Shown in pieces: positions 26,685 to 38,760 of a DNA stretch of 64,000 nt. Position 1 is the first letter of the stretch, and each line of letters opens with the position of its first letter. The stretch comes from Vanilla planifolia (Eukaryota; Streptophyta; Magnoliopsida; Asparagales; Orchidaceae), in contig CM043868.1 in assembly GCA_023846275.1 (NCBI GenBank), forward strand, positions 13,549,755 through 13,613,754. Direction: 5' to 3'. Made by a program: the position numbers and the translations under genes. Below the pieces are notes generated by a model, which was not told the origin of the DNA, did no database searches, and worked only from the letters and a program-made list of their open reading frames with translations.

Positions 26685-28780
26685 AAGAATAGAGGTCCCA
26701 CATTAGGAAGAGAGCCAAAGATGTTGGCCAAGCCTGTGGGGTTGATGTGAAACAAATGGCCATGGAAGACAAGGAAGAGTAAAGGAAGAAGAAGACATTT
26801 ATGATGTGAGTCTAACTACCAGGTGAAAGAGTGAATTCCATCCATCCATCTTCATCGAGGTTGTTGGTTAGTATCCCATAGGAGCTTTTTTGGTTTTCGT
26901 TAAGTGATTGACAATTGTGAAATCACTGAGAGGATCTCATGGTTTTGTTTGATAAATATCTTGCGAGCCGTTATCGAGTCCACAATATTCAAGCATTATC
27001 TTATGTCGAACATTTAACTATTTGGCTTGAAATTGTAGTTAAGTACAGGAAGTAGTGATTTTCAAATGCAATGAATTGTTCATTCTTTTCTTCAATGTGA
27101 CATGATGAAACTGAAGGTTCATCATATAATTCATTTGATTTGATAGAGAAGAAGGTACACAAATAGTAAATATGCTTATCATAGTTTCGTCATATTAGTT
27201 GTGTGTGCAGATGGTTTAGATACGTGTTCTATATAACATCATGTGGAGGAGTGGCTTATGAAAAATTATTATTTAAATGACATATTTTTCACTTATTGAA
27301 AAAAAAATAAGTAATTTGTTAATTGTTTTTAAGAGATTAATATCATATTTTGTTTATTGAATATTTTTTTATTGTTGTGTGTTTTTACAAAATTTTTGTT
27401 TGCAAAATCATGCCAAACTAAGTTTAAAATTTCATATTAAGTCTAAAAATTATTTTTTATTTTAATTTTTTTTTCTAATCATTCATGCCAAATAGTTTTT
27501 TTTAAATACTTTCTGAAATTTATATATTAAAAAAATTAAAAAAAAATACCAAAAAAATAGCAGTGAGAAACTTCATAAACTTTAAATTATTCATCACCAC
27601 ACAAATTTTATCCATTAAAGCATTAGAAAATACCATAAAAATAAGCACGACGTCTTAAAATATTTTAAAAAAAATTGTGAAAATGATATCGCAACCTCCT
27701 TTAGAAAAAGAATCCCTTATGTCATCAGTGGGTCCCATCGAAAATAGATTATTATATAACAAAAAAACAAATAATTATCGATTATTTATATATTTACGTC
27801 GCTGTAGAATCCAAGAGGACGAAAAAGCGTTGCCGACGGCCGACACTATTGGAGAGCTTAAATCATCAATTTAAAATAAAAAAAAAATAAAAATATACAA
27901 AAATGATAAAAATGGAAAAAAATAAAAAAACTGCTCCTGAGACGTGCGGTGGTCGTTTTCTATAAAGGATAACCGGCCTTTCAAGAGAAGTGAGAGCATG
28001 ATTGAGATATGTTCATAATGAGGAAAAAGATAACGTATACGCTTAACAAAATAATGAAGAAACCAAGACCAACTTTCTAATCTTAATTAATAAATACCAT
28101 AAAGGTGAAAGGAATTATTTTTATTCTCTAAGTGTATAATAAAATGATTGAAATTATGAAATAATGAAAATAATTTTAATTTTTTTATTAAAGTAGAGTG
28201 GATTATTAAACATTATTTTGAAAACAAAATTATTTATTCTTTTTCACATTTATTTTTATTTTTAGTTTAAAAAAATCAAAAATATGATCATATTTTAAAA
28301 AATAAATTTATCAAAAATTGAGTTTAAAAATAATATATCAAAGAGAATCTTAAAATTATATATTAAAATAAAAATAATTTCTTTCACTTAGAGAAAGAAA
28401 AATTATTTTGAAATGACAGACTAACTCTATTGATGGGTTTAATTAGCTTTTATTATATATTTTTGTTTTTTTTCCTCCCTCTTTAATATTTTAATCTTTT
28501 TAATGAGATATTATCTCGTTCATAATCAAGTTTTATTTTTTTTCTTTTAAAGAAGTGAACTTTTTTTAATCACCAATTCTATTATTATTTTCAATTAAAT
28601 ATGTTTAAATATAAAATTTTCATAAGATTTAATATTTTAATATTTTATTATATTTTAATATTTTAGTCTTCTTAATGATATTATTCATTAACAATACTTT
28701 AACACTCAATTATAAGTAAAACAATGCTCTTTTAGAATGCAGTCTCTTTTTATAATGTTTTATAAAATTAGATTGACACA
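26685..28780. other. Upstream intergenic region of XTH, no gene recognised
   Basis: Holds the XTH promoter and then AT-rich DNA. A moderately GC-richer patch at 27700-27990 contains GTGGGTCCCATCG, GCGTTGCCGACGGCCGAC and CTATAAAGGATAACCGGCC, unlike its surroundings. A 65-codon open frame there (27677-27874) matches nothing I know. The patch could be a promoter remnant or a piece of a GC-richer repeat. Confidence 0.4.
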
Positions 28781-28799
28781 TTTACTATTAGAGTAGTTA

Positions 28800-30100
28800 G
28801 TTGACTAAAAAAAGTTGGAATAAAATGATGCTATGACTAATTGATGTTCGAAAGTTTTGTATTTTATAATATGTAGTGAAGAGGAGTCTAAGAAAATATA
28901 ATCAATCATATAAAATAATTATGATCTACTAAAAATGATACGTCATATGTTAAACTGATAGAATGCTCACTTTAGAATTGATATAATTATCAAAATGATG
29001 TGAATTTAATATAAAAACTTATTCAGAGAAAACTTTTTTAATTCACTTTAGAATTAAAAAGATGAAGTAACAATTAAAAAGAAGAATGAATACAAAAAGA
29101 CGAACCAAAAAGGATAAAATACTTAGAAGTTTAAGTATAAATCTAAAACTTGATGATAAAAGAAAGATTATTTTTCAACAAAATATATTATAACCAAAAT
29201 TAACAACACTCTTATCAATAAAAATAAAAAAATATTATGATCATTATAAGAAAAATGGATACATATGATAAAAAGGCTACAAATTATATCTTAAATTTTT
29301 TTTAAAAAAATTTAAGAATGATAGAATACTTATTGCAATGGTGATTATTTGAAACCTCTCTTAAAGTTGATGATAACCTATCTATTATGATAGGTCTAAA
29401 TGAGATATCTCATGAAATAAAATAAAGAAAAAAACTCTTCACCATTAAAATTCAAGTAAAAAAAGAGTTTGTTAGTATTATTAATATTAAAAGTGAGAAA
29501 AACTTAATACAAAAAAATCTTTTAAATAATTTAAACTTAGATACTACATCACATTTAAAACCATTTTTATTGGAGTGGATTAATAAAGATTCTAAGATGA
29601 GAGTTGAAAATTAATGCAAGATGAAGTTTGCCATTATTAAAGACTATATTTATGAGGTTATTTATGAAGTTATATCTTTACAGGTTTGCCAATTTATATT
29701 AACAAAACCATACTTATGGGATTAAAATATTGTTTATTGTCGATGAGCACAATTGTATTAATTTACAAATGATAGACAATACTTTCTTCTAACATGAGAC
29801 AACTTAGCTTTGATAAAAAGGTGTTGTTCATACTAACCAAGTAAATAGGCTAGTAAATACTTATCAAAGTGAAGTGTTATTAGCAATAAAGTCAAAAAAC
29901 TATTTAATAGGGATGACAAAAGTCTCAACCTATCAAAAGGGACAAATAAATTAAACCTTGCAAAGAATCAATTTAAAAAAGAAGATTTAATGAGACTTAA
30001 ATTATAAGAAAGAATATATGATAAGGAGCTCAATTCTAAACTCATTAAACCTAAAAATTGTGGAAACATCAAAGAATGTAACAAAATGATAAAAATTATA
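28800..30100 (+). mobile_element. Ty3/Gypsy-like gag-protease fossil
   Basis: Plus-strand traces of an LTR retroelement polyprotein. Near 29230, KYYDHYKKNGYI resembles the KYC.FHRDHGH segment found after the gag domain in plant Ty3/Gypsy elements. From 29552, HLKPFLLEWINKDSKMRV resembles the H.KPY.LQWLNE..E..V segment that follows the protease in the same elements. The spacing and order fit. The copy is heavily broken, with many breaks, and looks old. I could not find its terminal repeats, so its limits are approximate. Confidence 0.6.
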
Positions 30101-31700
30101 GTAATAATATCATGTAATAGGAATTGTGAGCTTTCCTAGGCATAGTGGCTCATTGTAGGAGTGTTAGGGTGCACACTATAGTGTGTTGGTAATGCACCAC
30201 AAACAAAGGAGTAGGCATGCACATATGAAGGTAGAGCATGTAGAAAGACCCCTACATTGAGGGCATGTGATTGTACTTGACCATACATAAGAGCAACATC
30301 CACACACATAAACAGTGGCTTTGGTAGGCATTCATGCACATGAACAATCACAAAAAAAATTTGTGAAATTTCTATAATTTTTATATTTTTAATCAAAATG
30401 CAGTTGTTTTTTTGTGAAAATTAAATATTATATTTTTTTAATAAAATATTATACCAAAATATTGATATAAAAGAGTAAGAATGATGAATAAAATAATTTC
30501 AAAACTCTTTGAATTTAAAAATTTATAAATTCAAAATTTCTTAAAAAAACTTCTTAGAGTATTCAATTTGGTTATGACAAAAATATTTTTCTCTTTCCAT
30601 TCTTCCTTACTTCATTATCTTTCTCATGCTTCAATGTTTGCTATTACAACTTTAAAAATAAAATTTGTTATTAATAACTTAAGGAGAGAACACCTCATAG
30701 ACAATCATCATATAAGTATAATCTATTTTAAATATGTGAAATTAATTAGTCATATTATTTAATGGATTGGATAATCTTCATATAGAGTCATTATGCTTAT
30801 ATAATTTTTAGTTGAATAGTGCAATCAGTTTGAGAAGTGTAAGTAAAATAATTATGAATTTTTGGAAAGATTGATTTAGCCATTTAAGAACTTTCAAATA
30901 TCTATATAAAAGGCTCCAAACTTTGTAGAAGAGGTTAATGCTTACTTACATATCTTTGTGAAGAGAAACACTTAAAAATCATCATTCACTTAGTGAAGAT
31001 TTGAGGAAAAGCAAGGTTGCATGTTGTTATTTTCCTTCATCATTTCCAATCAATAATTCATTGAGTTAACTTGCATATTATCAATCAATTACATCTATTG
31101 ATGATATTATATAGCTCTTTTATATTATTTTAATCATGTTTAGTGTGTTTATTGGTTAAATTGATTTGAATTATAGGATTTTTTTAATTAATCTTTGTAG
31201 TTGGTTTCTTTGTCATATTGTTGGAGTTTGTATTTACTTTTTATTAGTCTTTGGGTAAGTTGAAGGGTCTTTTGACCCATTGATTTTTAGGGTTCTTTAG
31301 TCTATTGTTGAGGCTTCTTTAGGCAAGTGTATGGTCTTTTTTCTTGGTGATTGTAGGCTCCTCTAGATTAGTGTGTATGGACTTTAGGCTTGGTGCTTAT
31401 ATGATCTTTTGAGCTATTACGGCCTCCTTTCTTTTGTGAAAAGTATTTAGTTTTTTACTTAATCTTTGGCTAAAGGTAGATGCACAAATTTAGATTGAAT
31501 TATCTAAAAATCTTATTATGTAGTGTCTTACACAGACAAAAATGTTTTTGAAAGATAAGTCTTTATACAACTTACTTATAAGAGTAATTAAGAATTATCA
31601 AAGAATTTTATTGTAACATATTTGAGATTATTTAAATTTATGATTTTTATATTTTACATCCTCTCTTGTATGGATACCATGCTCTTTTGTTTCTAACAAA
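30101..31700. other. Intergenic DNA, no gene recognised
   Basis: 30121-30360 is rich in CATGCAC/GTGCATG words and GC-richer than its flanks, like 12000-12340 but on the opposite strand. The minus-strand open frame there (30136-30396) has a Cys/His/Pro-rich composition that follows from the repeated words rather than from a known domain. The remainder is AT-rich with no recognised content. Confidence 0.45.
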
Positions 31701-33820
31701 TTTTTTATCTATTAATAAATAGGATCATCATCCATGCTATCATTATCCTTCTCTCTTAACATAATTAAAATGACTTATGATGTAAACACAAGTGAGACAT
31801 TATAAAGCTCAATAAATAATTAATAAAGTAATAAAATATAAGTGATGATCTAATAAAATAGACCAATATTAGAATAATAAAAAATTAACCAACAATAATA
31901 TTAATCATATTAATACCTTAATGATATACTATTAGATTCTATTCACAATGATACAATATTTAGACTTATACTTGTAATCACCTATCAGATATGCTTTTCA
32001 TATTTCTATCTTGTCATCATATACAAAGTATTAGTGACACTTATTCATACAATCATACATACACATATATGTATGTATGTATGTATGTATATAAAATAAG
32101 GTTATAGTACTTATAAGATATGACCTCTATACCTATATTTAATTATATAAGATAAGGATAATATGTTAGAGAAATCCACTTTTATTCTTATATATTTACC
32201 ATTTATGTTGAATGTTTTTGAGACAGATAAATAAAATCTATTATTTTATATAAAATGTTAATTAATGTGACATCCAAGAATTTTACTTTCATAATCATAC
32301 TAATTATCAAAATGCACAATATAAGGTGAAATGTAAAAAATCTAATTTAAAAGTGAATAAAAATCAATTTAATAATATATTTATAATTATCAACTTTACC
32401 TATTTAAATCTAAGATAAAATCCCTTAATCAATTTTTTTCTCTTTAAGATTTCTTATAATTTTATACATATATATAAGTTATTATATAATCCTTTAAATG
32501 ATGTAACTATCAATTACCTTCTTAGATAGTTTAATCCAAATAATTCTCCTTCATTCATTATTTTATTACTTACACATTATGCTATATGATTTGTATAATA
32601 TGATCAACCCATCCTTTTTTACTTATCTAACTATTTGATGTAATTGTTTTTTAATCATTTAACTTATTGTATAATATAATCATATCATATAATATGATCA
32701 TTATTTTCTTTCATATCATATTTGTATAATCCAATTTGTTATCAAATCAACAATATATTGTATAATATGATTAAGCCTATCATACCATACTATCCCTATT
32801 ACATAAATCATTTAACAAATCATTGAATAATATGATCAAACTTCTTATGTAATATCATCCATCTATTTCTCAATACCTACTAACTTATATCACATCATTT
32901 GATATAGTAGAGGTTATCATATAATATGATGTGCCTTGAATACTTATATGATGTCATATCAAAGCAATTCAATCCTTTGCACCCAACTAACTTAAATAGA
33001 TCATATAATATTATTATAATGTATAATCTTGCTTAGATGAGAGTGAACTCTTTCTTACCTTCCCAATTCTAATCCAAATTATTTCTTAATCTCCTTAATC
33101 CTTTTCAAAATATTCTAACATCAATTCAAATTCATACAACAATCTATCCACACCTCAATTTGTACAAAACAAATTAAATAAGATCACAGAATGTGAATAA
33201 ATTTCATACCTTTCCTAGATTTATTTACCTTCACTATTTTCATACTACTATTGGCTTCAAAAAACGCCTAACAACTTTCCAAAATTTTTTTGGCTCTCTT
33301 CTTGCCCTTAAACTCTTCCTTTGAGTTGTAGCAGCTACTTTACAATTTTTTTGCTTAATAATTCTTAAAATTAATCATATATTTATTATGTTAAAAAATT
33401 CATAACTAATTATCTAGATATTTAAAAATTTTAAATTCAATTTCATTGAATTTTGTTAAGAAAATCCTTTCATTGATACATTCAAATAAAATTTTCAACT
33501 TTTTTGACTCCACTGCATATTTCTTATAAAAAAATTAATTATTTAATATTTTAATATATAATTTTCTAGCTCAAAAAAATAACTTCACTATATGAAAATA
33601 TATACGGTTATAACTTTTTTGGTTAAATCTCTTTATTTATAATATTTTCTTTATTACCAAATTTTGTAATATCCCAATTTTGATTCATATAATGATAGCA
33701 ATTATTTTTTTAAGTACATATGTAATATCTCAAGTTGTATGGAATACTCTTTTAAAAGCTATTAACTAGAATTAAAAAGAATTATCATATAATTTAATAA
33801 TTGGATGGATTTATGCTTTG
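31700..33820. repeat. AT-rich DNA with ATATGATC-type repeats
   Basis: Many variants of TATAATATGATCA and TCATATAATATG occur between 32580 and 33020. The block at 32095-32250 (ACTTATAAGATATGACC and following) resembles the repeat blocks near 37.4 and 38.3-38.7 kb. A (GTAT)5 microsatellite lies at 32071-32090. There is no coding content. This looks like a worn dispersed repeat, class unknown. Confidence 0.45.
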
Positions 33821-33822
33821 TA

Positions 33823-33824
<2 letters not shown>

Positions 33825-33862
<38 letters not shown>
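33825..33862. repeat. (GA)19 microsatellite
   Basis: Thirty-eight uninterrupted bases of GA, the longest GA dinucleotide array in the window. Confidence 0.95.
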
Positions 33863-33867
<5 letters not shown>

Positions 33868-36830
33868 TAAATAACCTTAAAGAGAAGTAAATTCTAAAAA
33901 TTAGAAATTCTATTAGATGCTATTAAATTGCGATGATTTATTTAAATCAATAAAATTAGTAATAATTAAAAAATTGAGTTATAAATCTTAAAAAGAGTGT
34001 GTTTAAATAATGAACTCTAATTAATTATTAATTCAATGATGCAAATTTCTTGATAAACTAAACATGAATCAGTCATAAAATGAAATGTCAAATTTCTAAA
34101 ACAATTAATGGTTTAATTTATATGTTTTTTAGTAAGAAAATTATTAAAATACTCATTAACATTAGAAAATTATACAAATTTTATGACAAGCATTACATTT
34201 CATAAAGAGTTCAAAATTTAAAATTTTGTAAAAAATTGTTGTTTCTAGGTCATAAAATAAGAGGCCCAATATATGAGAAAGAAACATTATTTTAACAAAT
34301 ATATGAATTTTTAGAAAGAAAAAATTATTAAAAATAGAAAATAATGCCAAATAATTATAAAAATTTTATAAGAAGTAGACCTTTGGTTAACAAAGTTTTA
34401 GAGGTCTTTTAGATCTTAAATTTAAAAAATACACCTATACCAAACATTGATTAAATCTTAATTATTTTTTTATTTATCCTAATTTCTAATCCAATTAGTG
34501 AATGAGAGAAAGTGATGTTCCTCTTTGCATAAGGTCACCAAAGTGGTGCTTTTCATGTTGCATGGCCATCAATGGAAAGGAAATAAAATTCTTGCAAGGT
34601 TAGCTTGGAAGGGAGAATTAATTGCCAGCATGCAAGAAAAAAAGCAGAGAAAGAGAATACTTGAGAAATTTTCTAGTGTTGTCATGAGATGAGATTGGAG
34701 GAAAATTCCTGGGGTTGCTTTAGAAATAGTTGGAAAAGGTTGTGAGTGGTTCAAGAGAGAATTTTTATTATAACCTCATAAAAAGAGAGAGGAAAAGAGT
34801 TGTAGTCTATAAGAAAAAAAATTTTAAAAATGAATAAAAAAAGGGATTTCTTTAGAAACGTTATGAGGTGCCACTAAAAACAAGAAATAATTTTTTAACT
34901 TATAATACCTTAATATTTCCTAAGAATGATGGAAGAATTAATAGAATATCTAACTATATGAGCTAAGTTTGCCTAAAAAAGATGAAAGGAATAGGAGAAC
35001 ATTCGAAGCATGAGGACAAAAAAAGGTAAGTTTTATATCAAATACAAGAGAAAAGATCATGAGCAATATAAGTAAATTCATAAGTGTTGAAATATAGATG
35101 TGTTTTTTTAAGAATAATTAGAATTAGATCTCATAAAAACTTTATGATTAAGTACGTTGGAGTTGAAAAAATTTTTAGATAGTGACTAAGAAAGAAGGGG
35201 CCTCCTAAAGAATGATAAAACTCATTCGATTCTAAACAATACCTTACCAAGAAAGACTAGGTGTTACAGTACTGGGTTGAATTATCTTATATTAACTAAT
35301 GAGATATTGATCCTGATGTTTATATGAGAAATCATAATTTTAAGATATTGAGATATTTTTTGATAAAAAAATCTACTTAGATTAAGATGAGACAACCAAA
35401 AGAGATAATACCTTAACATAGTTTTTTTTATCATATGACCACTACTTGAAAATAAAATTGGGTATTTTATGTAATTAGTGGTACATCTATTTGATGTTAT
35501 GTACGACAACTAGCCTTTATATAAATTAATTTAGAAAACTATATTGTGTTTATGACAAGTCATCTTATAAATGTCTATATTGAACAAGTAAAAAAATTTC
35601 CATAAAAATGTTAGAAATAAACTTTGAAAATAACGACAAAAAGGAAATGATTATCTCATTTTTTTGAATGTTTTCCCCTAAAAAATATTATGACACAAGT
35701 TGTTGGCTTTATCAATTGTTTGAAAGAAAGAGAAGTGATTGAACTTATATATACATATTGAAAATTTGTTTTGAAGGGCATTTGGCTAATCGAATTTCGA
35801 ATAATTAAGAGATGTTTTGCTAATCTTTTAAAAAAGTATTTAAGTTATTATTTTACCACGAAATTATATTATATTTTTATCATTTCATAATTTAATTTAT
35901 TAAAAATATTTTTATAATATCATATTAAATGCATAATTTTTTTAAAATTTAAAAATATTTTCATCCATCATCTTAATAAATAATAATAGAAATTTTAAAA
36001 ATAACATTTTTTCTTGGAAATGATTATTGTTGTCGTTTCTAAGAGTTCTTGTTGGGGATGGTTTATAAAAATTTTTGTTGAACATTTAATAAATTGAATG
36101 TTGTTAACTTTTTGTAATAGGTTCTTTAATTATTTAATATAGTTTAAATCTATATAAAAAAAGATCACGAAATAATCTATTGCACACATTGAATAACTTG
36201 ATCAATAAAGATGATCATATCATTAGATTTTTTTTATTAAATGATTGCATGGTTTAATGATATTTATTAAAGGATTGCACACAAAGATATTTACATGTAT
36301 ATATTGATACATTATACACCCATTAAATTTATAACAAAGCCATTGATTTTTAAGCCATTAAGCAATTCAATCATTTAGTTCAAATATGTAATTTTGATTG
36401 AACATTTGATCAATAAAATCAAGCTTAGGAAACATAAGGAATGGAATTGGTCTTTGGCTTGAAGTAATAAGTTGGTTTGATTATGTGATTTGACATTCTA
36501 ATTAATATATATGATGTAATGTGATACAACCTCACTTAATCAATAATATAATATAATATAAAAGATTAATCATAAATGAATAAATATAAGAGAATACACA
36601 AACTCCTTAATCAAGATCGTAAGGTAAGATAATTCAAACCATAACAAATCTAAAAATCTTACAACTTACTATTATTCAAAACATTTAAAAAATATTAATA
36701 TATCTATATAAAATATATATCACAAATATTCTTCGATATAGATATATAATACCAACAACTAATGTAAAAGCATCACTAAAGTATATGTATAATCTATATA
36801 AAACCATCATACTAACTCTACACATTGATA
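33863..36830. other. Intergenic DNA, no gene recognised
   Basis: AT-rich sequence. Minus-strand open frames at 34162-34350, 34569-34754 and 35282-35509 have no recognisable domain and look like chance frames. No RNA gene or transposon end found. Confidence 0.5.
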
Positions 36831-38760
36831 TAATTAGTAAATAAGATATTCATCCATTTCAATATAATTTTTATCTTATTATGTAGTTGATGTATGACTA
36901 GTGATGTAAATATTAGTGGAATTTTATAGATCTTATCAAATAAAATAATATGATAATAGAATATAAATAAATAATATAATAAACTAAACTAATACAAGAA
37001 CAATAGAATAGTCACTAATATTTATAATGTATAAAAGTTAGAAAAATTACAAAATATTTTATTCTTATGTAATTAACCAATTTTTATGTTTTAATCTTTT
37101 AAGACCTAATCTTTTCTTTAATTATTATTCTCTAAATCTAATAATTATTATATCATATCTAAAAAATCTTTATTTATAGGCATAATAAACCATCATTTAT
37201 TTATAAAAGTAAGATAATATCTGACCAAACTTTGCAAAAGTATTAGTGGTTATCAAATAACATTCAAGATATCATCTACAAACTTTTCATGACCATCTTA
37301 TACAAAAAAAACTAATGTATATCCAATAAAGTCATATCATGATACAAAAATTTAATCAGATGTAACCACTAAAACTATATATCATCTATATAAACTAAGG
37401 ATAATATCTAGAAAGAAACCCAATTTTATTATTTTTATTTCATTCTATTAAGTATAATTCATTTTTAATACCATCATAAAATTTAAGATCTATATTTTTG
37501 TTTTCATTATAAGCCAAATTTTATATGATATGCTTGATCTCATTGATGCACCTTATTTGTTATATAACCAAGTAAATAAAACATCTAATGAAGAAAAAAC
37601 TAATGTTTTATAAGATAAATAAAATTTTCAAAGACAATTATATTATATCTTAGAATATATAATATTAAATATCATATGAATATACCTTAGTTTTAGAATT
37701 TAATAATATATTAATTTAATATCATATTTATATCATAAATATCATATTTACCTATTTGAATCAAAGATGAATATGCCTTTGCCTTCTATAAATATTTTAT
37801 CATCTTAATTCTTTATAATATCATTGATGCTTTTGAATGACATCGTAATTGTTATATCTTAATATGATAGATGTATGACTTATGATATAAATATTAATAA
37901 TAATTTAAAAAAACTTAACATATAAACTATATAAGATAACAAAAAATAAGAAATATTATAATATAATAATATGATATAAAATAATATGCCATGATAATCA
38001 TGAAAGAATAAACAATGATATAAGTAATCTAATAAAATGATAACCAAAAGTGAAACCACATAAACTATGAATATAGTTTTCTTTTGTTTGTTCTTTTATT
38101 TTTGATTTCTAATGTATTATATGTCATGATATCTAATTTTTTATAATCATTATCCTCTCATTCTAATAATTAATATCTATCTATATAACCCTAACTCTTA
38201 GGCATAATATATCAACATATATCTAACTAAAGGTATTCCTCTCTTAGCCATCCTATCAAAAGTAGTATGTAAGGTACCTTCACTTATTATATAATATCAT
38301 GACAACTATAAATATATTTTTATCGTATATCATATAATGAGAACAATGTCTTAAAAAAATACTAATTATTACCTTTTATTTCATTATTTATAAATAACTT
38401 TATTATCATATCATTTATCAATATCATAAATTATCATTTTAAATAGTAATTATAGATCTAAATCTCAATTAAAAAAATATTTTCACACTCACACATACAC
38501 ACACACATGCAACATATATAAGGGTACCGTCACTTATATAAGGTAATGATAATCATAAAGACATTTTTATCTTATATTATATAATGAGAATAATATCTTA
38601 AAAATACTAATTATTACCTTTTATTTCATTGTTTATAAATAACTTTATAACTATGTCATTTATTGATATCTTAAATTATTATTTTAAATAATAATTATAA
38701 AATCATATCTCATTTAAGTAATATACAACATAGGAATAAAAAAATATGTAAATAAAATTC
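36831..38760. repeat. Array of diverged AT-rich repeat blocks
   Basis: The stretch starting near 36880 (GTTGATGTATGACTAGTGATG) and that near 37870 (GATAGATGTATGACTTATGAT) run in parallel for several hundred bases, each followed later by AGGCATAATA. The clearest pair is 38271-38470 and 38521-38716, beginning AAGGTACCTTCACTTAT and AGGGTACCGTCACTTAT. Both go on through ATTATTACCTTTTATTTCAT and TTTATAAATAACTTTAT. A weaker relative is at 37370-37500. No gene was seen. The repeats look like decayed remnants of one family. Confidence 0.65.

Noticed and set aside
26536-26772. Minus-strand 78-codon frame overlapping XTH exon 1
   Set aside because: Out of frame with the signal peptide and without any domain; a shadow of the real exon.
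30136-30396. Cys/His-rich minus-strand open frame
   Set aside because: The composition comes from repeated CATGCAC-type words, not from a zinc-binding pattern with regular spacing.
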